The position numbers and the translations under genes are program-made. The notes under the pieces were generated by a model. The model worked only from the letters and a program-made list of their open reading frames with translations, was not told where the DNA came from and made no database searches. 64,000 bases of DNA. It comes from Klebsiella ornithinolytica NBRC 105727 = ATCC 31898 (GTDB taxonomy: Bacteria > Pseudomonadota > Gammaproteobacteria > Enterobacterales > Enterobacteriaceae). This document shows positions 33,970 to 43,181 of the stretch, one piece after another. Every line of letters begins with the position of its first letter. The stretch's first letter is position 1. The stretch is taken from positions 124,001 to 188,000 of the forward strand of contig NZ_BCYR01000007.1 in the NCBI RefSeq assembly GCF_001598295.1. The letters are read 5' to 3'.

Positions 33970-34893
33970 ATGAACATCAAGAAAACGATTGTTGCCTCTT
34001 TGTTAGTCTGTATGTTGCCCGCTGCGGTGATGGCAAAAGATCTCTCCGTCGGCGTTTCCATGGCGCTTTTCGACGATAACTTCCTGACTATCCTGCGTAC
34101 CGCCATGCAAAAAGAGATGCAAAAAGAGGGGGTGAAGTCGCAGGTAGAGGATGCCAAGGGTGATGTCGCGCAGCAGCTGCAGCAGGTGCAGAACTTTATT
34201 GGTCAGGGCGTCGATGCCATCATCGTCAACCCGGTCGATACCAACGCCGTGAAGCCGATTATCGATCAGGCGACCAAAGCCGGCATTCCGCTGGTCTTCG
34301 TTAACCGCCGTCCGCAGATTACGCTGACCGACAAAATGGCCTACGTCGGTTCGGATTCGGTGCTGGCCGGCCGTCTGCAGATGGAAGCGCTGGCGAAGGC
34401 GATGAACGGCAAAGGCAACGTGGCGATTCTGCTGGGCGACCTGGCGAACGAATCAACTCGCGATCGTACCAAAGGCGTAGAAGAGGTGGTTGCGAAATAC
34501 CCGGATATCAAGATCGTTCAGAAGCAAACGGCGAAATTCATGCGTAACGATGCCGTAGATGTGGTGAGTAACTGGATGACCAGTGGGGAAGATATTCAGG
34601 CGATCGCCTCCAATAACGATGAAATGGCGATTGGCGCGCTGCAGGCGCTGGGGAGCAATCCGAAGCACATTCTGATTGCCGGCGTCGATGGGACCCCTGA
34701 CGCACTGCAGATGCTGAAAAACGGCAAGATGATCGCCACCATTTTCCAGGATGCTAAAGGCCAGGGGGAAGGGGCGGTGGATGCAGCCGTCAAACTGGCG
34801 AACGGGGAAAAAGTCGAAAAAGTCATCGATGTCCCTTACCAGCTGATTACCAAAGAGAATATGTCTGAATTTGTCAGCCGTAATCAAAAATAA
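33970..34893 (+). CDS. Sugar/polyol ABC importer, periplasmic binding protein (CUT2)
   Basis: 307 residues with signal peptide (MNIKKTIVASLLVCMLPAAV, cleavage after MA). Ribose-binding-protein fold (Peripla_BP_4): DLSVGVSMALFDDNFLTILR, VDAIIVNPVDTNAV, GIPLVFVNRRP, AIASNNDEMAIGALQAL and ILIAGVDGTPDALQ. NRRP in place of the more usual NRP/DRP and the DDNF start suggest an inositol/rhizopine-like rather than ribose ligand, but this is tentative. CAAGGAAC is the ribosome site before ATG 33970. First gene of a three-gene importer operon. Confidence 0.85.
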   Translation: MNIKKTIVASLLVCMLPAAVMAKDLSVGVSMALFDDNFLTILRTAMQKEMQKEGVKSQVEDAKGDVAQQLQQVQNFIGQGVDAIIVNPVDTNAVKPIIDQATKAGIPLVFVNRRPQITLTDKMAYVGSDSVLAGRLQMEALAKAMNGKGNVAILLGDLANESTRDRTKGVEEVVAKYPDIKIVQKQTAKFMRNDAVDVVSNWMTSGEDIQAIASNNDEMAIGALQALGSNPKHILIAGVDGTPDALQMLKNGKMIATIFQDAKGQGEGAVDAAVKLANGEKVEKVIDVPYQLITKENMSEFVSRNQK

Positions 34894-34926
34894 TCATTTC
34901 TGGCTCAGTGGTACGGAGGGGGAGGT

Positions 34927-36411
34927 ATGAACGCTTTTGCACTTGAAGCCGAAGGTATCAGTAAGTTCTTTCCTGGCGTGAAGGCGCTCGATAATGTCTC
35001 ATTACGCGTGCGCCCGGGGACGGTGCACGCCCTGATGGGGGAGAATGGTGCGGGAAAGTCGACGTTAATGAAGTGCCTTATCGGGATTTACCGTCCCGAT
35101 AAGGGCGCGATCCGGGTGAAGGGCGAACCGGTGCAGTTCCAGGATACGATGGATGCGCTGCGCGCGGGGATCTCCATGATCCACCAGGAGCTGAATCTGG
35201 TGCCGCATATGACGGTGGCAGAAAATATCTGGCTGGGGCGCGAGCCGATGAAATACGGCTTTGTCGACCATCGACAGTTGGCCCGCCAGACGCAGACACT
35301 GCTCAATAAACTGAATATCCGTTTATCCGCCGACCGGCTGGTGGGCGAGCTCAGCATTGCCGCCCAGCAAATGGTGGAAATAGCCAAAGCGGTATCGTGG
35401 AACGCGGATATTGTCATTATGGATGAACCCACCTCGGCGCTGACGGAAAGTGAAGTGGCCCACCTGTTCACCATCATTCGCGATTTACGCGAACAGGGTA
35501 AAGCCATTATTTATATCAGCCACAAGATGGATGAGATTTTCGCGATTACCGATGAAATTAGCGTCTTTCGCGACGGGACCTGGGTGGGCAGCCGGCAGAC
35601 GGGCGAATTTACCCGTCAGTCGCTTATTACCCAGATGGTGGGCCGCGAATTAACTCAGCTGTTCCCGAAATTCAATAATACCATTGGCGAAGAGGTGCTG
35701 ACGGTCCGCAATCTGTCGCGCAAAGGCTATTTTGAGGAGGTGAATTTCAGCGTCCGCCGTGGCGAAATTCTCGGCGTTGCGGGTCTGGTTGGCGCCGGGC
35801 GCAGTGAAGTGATGGAGAGCCTGTTCGGGATGGAGCGCTTTGACAGTGGCGAAGTGTTGATTGACGGCCAGCCGGTGATCATCGACTCGCCTTCCGTGGC
35901 CATCGAAAAAGGGATGGCGCTGCTGACCGAAGACCGCAAAAAGTCCGGACTGTTCCTCGTGCTCTCGGTGATGGAAAACATGAGTATCGTCAATATGCCG
36001 GAATATATCGGCAAGAGCGGGTTTGTCAAACATATGAAGATGGCGCAAGACTGCATGGAACAGATCCGTCGTCTGAATATTAAAACCCCGACCATGGATC
36101 AGATTATTAATAACCTGAGCGGCGGTAATCAGCAAAAGGTCTTAATTGCCCGCTGGCTTTTAGCGCAGCCCAAAATATTAATTCTTGATGAGCCAACCCG
36201 CGGGATTGACGTGGGGGCGAAAGCTGAAATTTATCACCTGATTAGCGAACTGGCGAATCGCGGCGTTGCGGTGATTATGGTCTCTTCTGAACTGCCGGAA
36301 ATTCTGGGCATGAGCGATCGCGTTATGGTCATGCACGAAGGACGTATTACCGGCATCCTCGACAAAGACGAGGCCGATCAGGAAACCATTTTGTCGTTGG
36401 CATCCCACTGA
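34927..36411 (+). CDS. Sugar/polyol ABC importer, tandem ATPase (CUT2)
   Basis: 494 residues, two fused ABC domains as in RbsA/MglA. Domain 1 has Walker A GENGAGKST, signature LSIAAQQMVEIAKA and Walker B VIMDEPTSAL. Domain 2 has a degenerate Walker A (GLVGAGRSE, normal for this family), signature LSGGNQQKVLIARWL and Walker B LILDEPTRGID. It powers sugar uptake with the permease encoded 10 bases downstream. Confidence 0.93.
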   Translation: MNAFALEAEGISKFFPGVKALDNVSLRVRPGTVHALMGENGAGKSTLMKCLIGIYRPDKGAIRVKGEPVQFQDTMDALRAGISMIHQELNLVPHMTVAENIWLGREPMKYGFVDHRQLARQTQTLLNKLNIRLSADRLVGELSIAAQQMVEIAKAVSWNADIVIMDEPTSALTESEVAHLFTIIRDLREQGKAIIYISHKMDEIFAITDEISVFRDGTWVGSRQTGEFTRQSLITQMVGRELTQLFPKFNNTIGEEVLTVRNLSRKGYFEEVNFSVRRGEILGVAGLVGAGRSEVMESLFGMERFDSGEVLIDGQPVIIDSPSVAIEKGMALLTEDRKKSGLFLVLSVMENMSIVNMPEYIGKSGFVKHMKMAQDCMEQIRRLNIKTPTMDQIINNLSGGNQQKVLIARWLLAQPKILILDEPTRGIDVGAKAEIYHLISELANRGVAVIMVSSELPEILGMSDRVMVMHEGRITGILDKDEADQETILSLASH

Positions 36412-36421
36412 GGTGTAGAGA

Positions 36422-37453
36422 ATGAGCAATATGAAACTGACCGCAACAGCTGCAAATGCGCGATCCTCTTTCCTTGGTAATTTACGGCATAAATTACCGA
36501 AAGATACCGGTATCTTTATTGTTATGGTGGTCATCGCCCTGACCTTTGAAGTTGCCGGCTGGTTTGTCCGCGACCAGTCTTTCCTGATGAACACCAACCG
36601 CCTGGTGTTGATTGTCCTGCAGGTCGCCATTATCGGGATTATCGCCGTCGGCGTCACGCAGGTCATTATCACTACCGGGATTGACCTCTCCTCCGGCTCG
36701 GTCATTGCCCTTGCTGCCGTGGTGGCGGCAAGCCTGGCACAAACCTCGGATAGCCTGTCGCCGATGTTCCCGTCACTGGTTAACCTACCGGCGGTCATTC
36801 CCATTTGCGCCGGGATTGGCGTCGGGCTGATCTGTGGATTAACCAACGGCTTTTTGGTCACCCGTACCGGGATTCCGCCGTTTATCGCCACTCTCGGGAT
36901 GATGGTCTCTGCCCGCGGTCTGGCGCAATATTACACCCAGGGAAATCCCATCAGTTTCTTGTCCGATAGCTTTACGTCGATTGGTCAGGGGGCGATGCCG
37001 GTGATTATTTTCTTCGTGATTGCCGCTCTGTTTCACATCGCGCTGAAACACACCCGCTACGGTAAATATGTTTACGCCATCGGCGGCAACATGACCTCGG
37101 CAAAAGTATCCGGCATCAATGTGAATAAGTATCTGGTTATCGTCTACACCATCGCCGGCGCGCTGTCGGGGCTGGCCGGGGTTGTGCTGGCGGCGCGCGT
37201 CAGCAGCGGGCAGTCCAGTATGGGGATGTCCTACGAACTGGACGCTATCGCCGCGGCCGTTATCGGCGGCAGCAGCCTGATGGGCGGCGTCGGCCGCATC
37301 ACCGGCACCCTGATTGGGGCGATGATTCTCGGCTTAATCAAAAGCGGCTTCACCTTCGTCGGCGTCGACGCTTACGTTCAGGATATTATCAAAGGGATTA
37401 TTATTGTTGCGGCGGTGACGATAGACATGCGCCGTAACCGTAAGAAGCACTAA
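36422..37453 (+). CDS. Sugar/polyol ABC importer, permease (CUT2)
   Basis: 343 residues with about eight to ten helices, BPD_transp_2 family. VTQVIITTGIDLSSGSVIAL is the RbsC signature. GLTNGFLVTRTGIPPFIATLGMM is the conserved EAA-like loop, and GGSSLMGGVGRITGTLIGAMIL closes the protein. It forms the membrane channel for the preceding ATPase. A hairpin follows. No catabolic enzyme for the imported compound is nearby. Confidence 0.93.
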   Translation: MSNMKLTATAANARSSFLGNLRHKLPKDTGIFIVMVVIALTFEVAGWFVRDQSFLMNTNRLVLIVLQVAIIGIIAVGVTQVIITTGIDLSSGSVIALAAVVAASLAQTSDSLSPMFPSLVNLPAVIPICAGIGVGLICGLTNGFLVTRTGIPPFIATLGMMVSARGLAQYYTQGNPISFLSDSFTSIGQGAMPVIIFFVIAALFHIALKHTRYGKYVYAIGGNMTSAKVSGINVNKYLVIVYTIAGALSGLAGVVLAARVSSGQSSMGMSYELDAIAAAVIGGSSLMGGVGRITGTLIGAMILGLIKSGFTFVGVDAYVQDIIKGIIIVAAVTIDMRRNRKKH

Positions 37454-37464
37454 GCGAATGTAGA

Positions 37465-37495
37465 GATAGCCCTGAGGTGATATCAGGGGTATCTC
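37465..37495 (+). terminator. Terminator after the CUT2 permease
   Basis: GATAGCCCTGA pairs with TCAGGGGTATC (one mismatch) around a 7-base loop, followed by TCTT. Confidence 0.6.
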
Positions 37496-37553
37496 TTCGC
37501 GCTGTTAAACCGGGGGACGATTAAAATGGCAAGGCACGCAGGCGCCGGTGCGC

Positions 37554-39251
37554 TCAGGAGAGGCCGCAAATCCGGTCACGCCCGCTGTTCTTGGCGTTAT
37601 ACAGCTCCCTGTCGGCCCGCGACATCAGCTCTTGCAGCGGGCACTGCCAGCCTTTAGCTACCCCGAAACTGGCGGTGATCTTAAAGGTGATATCGCCGGT
37701 CGTATGGAGGGTCAGCTTGCGGATTTCCTGCTGAATCCTCGCGGTATAGCTGGCGACTTCGTCTGACGAAGCGGCCAGAAACAGGACCGCGAACTCTTCT
37801 CCGCCGAGGCGCCCCACCACGTCTTCCGGGCGGCTCAACTTACTCAGGGTTTTGGCCAGGGCAACCAGCACCTCGTCACCCATCGGGTGTCCCCAGTTAT
37901 CGTTTATCGACTTAAAGCGGTCAACGTCGAGCATCACTAACCAGGCCGGAAGCGCCTTGCTGGACTGACTTAATAGCGCATCAGCCCGGGCGTTAAATGC
38001 CCGGCGATTAAACAGATGGGTCAGCGGATCCTCTTCCGACTGGCGCTGGTACTGGCGGCTGATGCGGGCATCTTCACGGAGTTTTTTCCCGAGGGTCCCG
38101 AGGGATGAAAACAGGCTCTGCACCTCTTCTGCCGTATCGTCATCGATTTGGACGTGGAGTTGTTTTCCGGCAATCAGCGCCGCGGCGAGCTCATTTAAGC
38201 GCAGAATGGGGCGTAAAACGCGAGAGCGAATATAGAAAATCATCGCAATGGTCAGGGTATACACCAGCCCAAGCACCACCAGCCGTAGCAGGAAATTCTC
38301 TAAGGCCCGATGTTCGGCGGCGGTGTAGTGCTCCTTTACTCCGTTCATATAGGTATTGAGGAGATCATCAAACGAACTGAGGCTGGCGTGATAATCGACG
38401 GCAAACTGTTCGGCGCTCACGCTATAGGGCTTACCGCTGTCGCTCTCAGCGCTTAACTGATTGATTAACGCAATGCCCTGATGTTCAAAGTCCCGGCGCG
38501 TGTTTTCCAGCGTTTTCTGGAAGTGGGGAAGATAGGTGGCCTCATTGCCCTGCGTTTGCAGCAGCCACCACGCGGTATTGATCCGTTCGATACCGCGAAT
38601 CAATCCTTCCCGGTTGGCCCGCGGAATCGGGGTGTGTGTGGCCAGCGGAATCAGCACCTGAGAACCGAGTCGACCCGTTGCATCGCGCAGCTCGCCCAGC
38701 GCCTGCGCGCGCAGAATCGGACCCAGCGCGCTGGGCTCCAGCAGCAGAAACTCGGTGGTGCGCTCGAACAGCGCCTTATGATAGAAATCCGTTGCCACCA
38801 CCATATCGTGAATGGCCAAATCTGCGGACTGCGGGTCGCTCAGCACCTGGGTGCGAAAGCGGTCGGCAATACGACGGGAACGCTCCAGCTGCTGCATCAT
38901 TTCGCCCATCAGCGCCGGAGAGAGCAGGTTTTTCGGGATCTTTTGCATGTCGCGGTCGGTGATGTCGCGATGGGCGACCAGCGCCTGCCAGCGTGACTCT
39001 TTCTCCTCAGGCGAGCTTAATATCAGCTCGTTAACGAAGGCGCGCTCACCGGCCAGGTCATTAGAGACCTGCAGTACCCGGTAGAAAATATCGAACTGGG
39101 TAACATTGTTATGCGCGCTTTTCCACGTTCCCCACGAGCCGGAAAGCAGCCAGAAGGAGAGAATGGTGGTTAAAAAAATCGTCGCCAGCGCGGATCCCCA
39201 GATATAGCGGAGAATATTGGACGATGCTGAGGATCTCTTTTTCGTTTTCAC
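37554..39251 (-). CDS. Membrane-bound diguanylate cyclase
   Basis: 565 residues. One membrane helix near residues 17-37, a periplasmic sensor of about 280 residues with no named domain, a second helix (VVLGLVYTLTIAMIFYI), a HAMP-like linker and a C-terminal GGDEF domain. The active site is intact: GGEEF, with DVDRFKSINDNWGHPMGDEVL as the metal/substrate helix. The inhibitory I-site RxxD (RPED) lies exactly five residues before GGEEF. So it should make cyclic di-GMP and be product-inhibited. The signal is unknown. The large sensor may bind a ligand related to the neighbouring sugar importer, which is speculation. Confidence 0.9.
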   Translation of the reverse strand: MKTKKRSSASSNILRYIWGSALATIFLTTILSFWLLSGSWGTWKSAHNNVTQFDIFYRVLQVSNDLAGERAFVNELILSSPEEKESRWQALVAHRDITDRDMQKIPKNLLSPALMGEMMQQLERSRRIADRFRTQVLSDPQSADLAIHDMVVATDFYHKALFERTTEFLLLEPSALGPILRAQALGELRDATGRLGSQVLIPLATHTPIPRANREGLIRGIERINTAWWLLQTQGNEATYLPHFQKTLENTRRDFEHQGIALINQLSAESDSGKPYSVSAEQFAVDYHASLSSFDDLLNTYMNGVKEHYTAAEHRALENFLLRLVVLGLVYTLTIAMIFYIRSRVLRPILRLNELAAALIAGKQLHVQIDDDTAEEVQSLFSSLGTLGKKLREDARISRQYQRQSEEDPLTHLFNRRAFNARADALLSQSSKALPAWLVMLDVDRFKSINDNWGHPMGDEVLVALAKTLSKLSRPEDVVGRLGGEEFAVLFLAASSDEVASYTARIQQEIRKLTLHTTGDITFKITASFGVAKGWQCPLQELMSRADRELYNAKNSGRDRICGLS

Positions 39252-39555
39252 ACGTACCCGGGCGTCAGCAGTAAAAAAGAAGCGATTCGAAAATCATTGA
39301 ATTGAACTGAAATACAACGGAATGTCATGCCGTTATGTCCGCATACCTGCCTGCTCTATGCGATCTATTGGCTGATTTTAGCAGATAATCCACAAATAAA
39401 TGGCTTTTTGTCCGAGCGGGTAAACAATCTAAGATATTGTTTTAATTTGGTTATGCCTGCAGTTATCTCCTTCCCGGAAGGAGCTGGCGTACCGTCACGG
39501 CGGTGAGCTGTCGTTCTGGCACCGCGCGGCGCCAGAACGATCAGCAGAAGGGCGC
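39252..39555. other. Intergenic region between the cyclase and M20 genes
   Basis: AT-rich upstream part (39290-39450) likely holds the promoter of the diguanylate cyclase gene. A strong hairpin sits at 39511-39540 (separate entry). No gene seen. Confidence 0.5.
39511..39540 (-). terminator. Hairpin after the ATC-hydrolase operon
   Basis: TCGTTCTGGC and GCCAGAACGA form a perfect 10-pair stem around a GC-rich 10-base loop. It lies 15 bases past the end of the minus-strand operon; no clear U-tract. Confidence 0.55.
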
Positions 39556-40782
39556 TTACTTTTCCCTGGCGGCGAGCAGTACGCTATGCAGCAGTACGTT
39601 GGCCCCTTTTTCTGCCCACGTGGGCAGAATATTCTCCGCCTCGTTATGGCTAATTCCCTTCTCGCAGGGGATGAAAATCATGCTGGCGGGCGCGACCTTG
39701 CTGATATAGCAGGTATCGTGGCCGGCGCCGGAGACCATGCGTCTGGCGCTGTAGCCGAGCATCTGAACCGCCTGCTCGCTGCGCGCCAGACACTGGGCGT
39801 TGAAGGCGATTGGCGCGTAGTCAAAAATGCGCTCGATCTGCGCCTGCACCCCGCGTCTGGCCAGCGTGTCGGCAGCGTGACGCAACGCCTGTTCCATTGC
39901 CTCCAGCGCGCTGCTTTGCGGATGGCGGAATTCCACGCTGCATTCGACGCGCCCCGGCACCACGTTGCGCGAACCCGGTATCACCTGCGCCATGCCGATG
40001 GTCGCCCGTCCGTCGGGGTTGTGGGCGATCCCGATTTGCTCCACCGCCAGCGCCAGCTCGGCGAAAGCGGTCAATGCATCGCGGCGGCTGCCCATCGGCG
40101 TGGTGCCGGCGTGGGCGGAAAAGCCCTCCAGCGTGACGTTGAACCAGCGCTGGCCCATTGCCGCGTGGACGAGGCCGATATCAACGTCTTCTTCTTCCAG
40201 AATCGGTCCCTGTTCGATATGCACCTCATAACAGGCATGAACCGGGAACGCGGCGGTCGGACGCTCGCCGCGGTAGCCGATCGCCTCCAGTGCCGCGCCG
40301 ACGCTGATGCCGTCGCGATCTTTGCGGGCCAGCGCGAAAGCTTCGCTGAACTGCCCGGCCCAGACGCCGGATGCCAGCATCGCCGGGGCAAAGCGCGCCC
40401 CTTCTTCATTGGTCCAGTTCACCAGCACGATATCGCGTTCGGTCTCAATGCCGCGTTCGTTCAGCGTGCGTAGCGCCTCCAGCCCGGCGAGCACGCCGTA
40501 AATCCCGTCATAGCGGCCGCCGAGCGGCTGCGAATCGACGTGCGAACCGGTCAATACCGGGGCCAGCTGCGGATTTTTTCCGGCGCGGCGGATAAACATA
40601 TTGCCCATGCTATCGACTGCGCAGGGAAAACCGGCTTCTTGTGCCCACTGGCGCAGCAGGTCGCGCGCCTGGCGGTCCTCGTCGCTCAGCGTCAGCCGGG
40701 TGACGCCGCCGGCCGGCGTCGCCCCAATCCTCGCCATCTCGTTGAGGGTTGACCACAGACGTTCAGCGTTGATGGCTATCAT
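39556..40782 (-). CDS. M20 amidase, N-carbamoyl-L-amino acid hydrolase type
   Basis: 408 residues of the HyuC/AmaB/AtcC group. Metal ligands are in GSHVDSQPLGGRYDG and NEEGARF, then YEVHIEQGPILE and GAGHDTCYISKV; the dimerisation domain has FSAHAGTTPMGSRRDA. Family members hydrolyse N-carbamoyl amino acids to amino acid, CO2 and ammonia. In Pseudomonas the AtcC member releases cysteine from N-carbamoyl-L-cysteine. The upstream gene is of the ATC-hydrolase family and overlaps this start (ATGA), which supports that pair. AAGGAC is the ribosome site for ATG 40782. Confidence 0.85.
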   Translation of the reverse strand: MIAINAERLWSTLNEMARIGATPAGGVTRLTLSDEDRQARDLLRQWAQEAGFPCAVDSMGNMFIRRAGKNPQLAPVLTGSHVDSQPLGGRYDGIYGVLAGLEALRTLNERGIETERDIVLVNWTNEEGARFAPAMLASGVWAGQFSEAFALARKDRDGISVGAALEAIGYRGERPTAAFPVHACYEVHIEQGPILEEEDVDIGLVHAAMGQRWFNVTLEGFSAHAGTTPMGSRRDALTAFAELALAVEQIGIAHNPDGRATIGMAQVIPGSRNVVPGRVECSVEFRHPQSSALEAMEQALRHAADTLARRGVQAQIERIFDYAPIAFNAQCLARSEQAVQMLGYSARRMVSGAGHDTCYISKVAPASMIFIPCEKGISHNEAENILPTWAEKGANVLLHSVLLAAREK

Positions 40783-41261
40783 GGCTTGTCCTTCTTCACG
40801 CGATAGCGGAAGTCGCAGCACTTTCCGCCCTGCATGATGGTGGTGGTGCGGGTCAGCTCCACCTCCGGCGCGTAGCCGACGATAAACTTGTCGTCGCGGG
40901 CGCAGGAGAGCAGGTGGCCAATCTCGCCGAGGCCCATCTCGTGGTACATCTCGGCGTAGCGGCAGCGGTTGACGTTGTAGTTATACTGCTGGTCATCGGC
41001 GTCCAGCACCTTGACCTCCAGGGCATTGTCCTTTTCCCACAGATATTGCAGGGCGACAAAGCTCTGGATGTTCGCGCCGTTCGGCTCCTGGCGGGCAAAC
41101 GTTTTTCCCGCCTCAATCGCGGCGTTTTCAATGGCTTCGCCGATGACCGCCTGGGCACGAGCTTTACCTATCTCGCGCACCAGGATGTCGTAAATCGGCT
41201 TAATAATTTCGGCTTCAATTTTGCGGCGGGCGAGAATGCCCAGCTCATTATTATCACTCAT
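40779..41261 (-). CDS. L-2-amino-thiazoline-4-carboxylate hydrolase family protein (AtcB-like)
   Basis: 160 residues. The family pattern is visible: EAIENAAIEAGK, NRCRYAEMYHEMGLGEIGHLLSC, ARDDKFIVGYAPEV and a C-terminal GGKCCDFRYR. Conserved cysteines and the histidine in MYHEMG are the likely functional residues. ATC hydrolase opens the thiazoline ring of L-ATC to N-carbamoyl-L-cysteine. The family is broad and many members are uncharacterised, so the substrate is inferred from the coupled N-carbamoyl amino acid hydrolase gene. GAGG seven bases upstream selects ATG 41261 over GTG 41264. Confidence 0.75.
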   Translation of the reverse strand: MSDNNELGILARRKIEAEIIKPIYDILVREIGKARAQAVIGEAIENAAIEAGKTFARQEPNGANIQSFVALQYLWEKDNALEVKVLDADDQQYNYNVNRCRYAEMYHEMGLGEIGHLLSCARDDKFIVGYAPEVELTRTTTIMQGGKCCDFRYRVKKDKP

Positions 41262-41278
41262 CACATTGCCTCACTGCG

Positions 41279-42436
41279 TTACTTCGTTGTTGCGCCGCCG
41301 AGTACGGTTTGCGGCTGCCATTTGCCGTCGACGACTTTGTAGACGGTAAAGGTTGGCGATTTCAGGTTGCCCTCTTTATCAAAGGCGATGTGTCCGGTGA
41401 CCCCGGAGTAGTTAATGGCGCGTAGCGCGGGCAGATAGTTGGCCGGGTCGACGGAGTCAGCTTTTTCCATCGCCGCCACCAGCACGCGGGTGGCGTCATA
41501 GGCGAACGGCGCGTGCAGCTCGATATGGGTGTGATAGCGCGCCTGGTAGGCCTGCTCAAAGGCTTTGCCGCCCGGCATCTGTTCAACCGGCAGTCCCGGC
41601 TCCAGCGCCACCACGCCGTCACCCTCTTTTTGCGCCAGCTGCAGGAAGGTCTGGCTGACGAAACCGCCGGCGCCCATCAGGGTGGCGTTCATGCCCAGCT
41701 GTTTGATACGACGCGCCAGCGGAGCGGCCTGGCTATCGACGCCGCCGAAGAAAATCAGATCGGCATTTTTACTGCGGATGGCGGTCAGTACGGCGCTGAA
41801 GTCCACCGTTTTGTCGTCAACATACTGGCGATCGACGATTTTGATCCCCTGCGCGTCCAGCGACTTAATAAACTCGTCCGCCAGCCCCTGACCAAAAGCG
41901 GTACGGTCATCGATCACCGCGATGCGTTTGGCCTTCAGGGTTTGTACCGCGTACTGCCCGGCAAACTGGCCGCCGTCATCGTCGTGGCCCATCACGCGGA
42001 AGCTGGTGTCGAAACCCTGTCTGGTATAGGCGTGTCCGGTAGCGACCGGCGCGACCTGGGCGATGCCGGCATCGTGGTAAACCCGTGCGGCGGGAATGCT
42101 GGTGCCGGTGTTCCAGTGGCCGACGACGCCGGCGACGCCGCTATCCACCAGACGCTGAGCGACGGCAACGGCGGTACGCGGGTCGGACTGATCGTCTTCA
42201 GATTGCAGTTTAAAGGTTACCGCCTTGCCGCCGATGGTCGGGTGTTGCTTGTTGATATCGTCAATCGCCAGCTGCGCGCCGTTTTCGAGATCCTTGCCGA
42301 TACGCGCGGAAGGGCCGGTCAGCGGGCCCGCCAGGCCGATAATCACGGTTTCGCTGGCCGCAGACCATGCGGCGGATGAGGCAAAGCCACTGAGCAGAAT
42401 AGCGGCGCTGAGCGCACTGATTTTGACTGTTTTCAT
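41279..42436 (-). CDS. Liv-type ABC importer, periplasmic binding protein
   Basis: 385 residues with signal peptide (MKTVKISALSAAILLSGFAS, cleavage near WSA). Peripla_BP_6 fold as in LivJ/LivK: TVIIGLAGPLTGPSARIGKD, GVAGVVGHWNTGTSIPAARV and FAYDATRVLVAAMEKA. It binds an amino acid or amino-acid-like ligand. It lies after the ATPase genes instead of first, and just before the ATC-hydrolase/M20 pair, so its ligand is probably their substrate. ATG 42436 follows CAGGGAAA. Confidence 0.88.
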   Translation of the reverse strand: MKTVKISALSAAILLSGFASSAAWSAASETVIIGLAGPLTGPSARIGKDLENGAQLAIDDINKQHPTIGGKAVTFKLQSEDDQSDPRTAVAVAQRLVDSGVAGVVGHWNTGTSIPAARVYHDAGIAQVAPVATGHAYTRQGFDTSFRVMGHDDDGGQFAGQYAVQTLKAKRIAVIDDRTAFGQGLADEFIKSLDAQGIKIVDRQYVDDKTVDFSAVLTAIRSKNADLIFFGGVDSQAAPLARRIKQLGMNATLMGAGGFVSQTFLQLAQKEGDGVVALEPGLPVEQMPGGKAFEQAYQARYHTHIELHAPFAYDATRVLVAAMEKADSVDPANYLPALRAINYSGVTGHIAFDKEGNLKSPTFTVYKVVDGKWQPQTVLGGATTK

Positions 42437-42461
42437 TGTTTTTCCCTGATGCTGGTTAGTG

Positions 42462-43181
42462 TTATGCGGGCACTTCGCCCAAATAAATCTGTGCGATACG
42501 GTCGTCGGCCAGCAGCGCCTGCGAGGCACCACGTTCCACAATGCTGCCGCTGTCCATCACCCACGCGCTGTCGGTGGCCTCCAGCGCCAGACGCGCGTTC
42601 TGCTCAATCAGCAGCAGCGCCACGCCGCGCTGACGGAGAGTGGCGATCACGCGGAAAACGTTCTCGACCATCAGCGGCGCCAGCCCCATCGAGGGCTCAT
42701 CGAGGATCAGCAGGCGCGGCTGGCTGAGCAGGGCGCGGTTGAGCGCCAGCAGCTGCTGTTCGCCACCGGAGAGCAGCCCGGCCAGCTGGTGCTGGCGTTC
42801 GGCGAGGCGCGGGAAGTTGGCGAAGATCTCGTCCATCTCCTGTCGGACCGCCGCGCTATCACGACGCAGCCAGGCGCCCATCTGCAGGTTTTCCAGTACC
42901 GTCATGCGGGTAAAGATGCCGCGGCCTTCCGGTACCATCACCAGCCCTTCGCGCAGCAGCGACTCCGCTTTGCGTCGACGAACCGGTTGACCGTTGAAAA
43001 TAATCTCGCCGCTAAAGGGTTCCAGCCCGGTAATGGCGCGGACGGTGGAGCTTTTTCCCGCGCCGTTGGCGCCGATCAACGTCGTCTGCTCACCCGCTTT
43101 AACGCTGAATGAGACGTCGCGTACCGCCTGGATGCCGCCGTAGTGCACGCTGAGGCCGGTTACGGTTAACAGATCAGACAT
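42462..43181 (-). CDS. Liv-type ABC importer, ATPase (LivF-like)
   Basis: 239 residues, one ABC domain: Walker A GANGAGKSS, signature LSGGEQQLLALNRAL, Walker B LLILDEPSMGLAP, all as in LivF. GGGAGG eight bases upstream selects ATG 43181, which overlaps the livG-like stop by 8 bases. Confidence 0.92.
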   Translation of the reverse strand: MSDLLTVTGLSVHYGGIQAVRDVSFSVKAGEQTTLIGANGAGKSSTVRAITGLEPFSGEIIFNGQPVRRRKAESLLREGLVMVPEGRGIFTRMTVLENLQMGAWLRRDSAAVRQEMDEIFANFPRLAERQHQLAGLLSGGEQQLLALNRALLSQPRLLILDEPSMGLAPLMVENVFRVIATLRQRGVALLLIEQNARLALEATDSAWVMDSGSIVERGASQALLADDRIAQIYLGEVPA

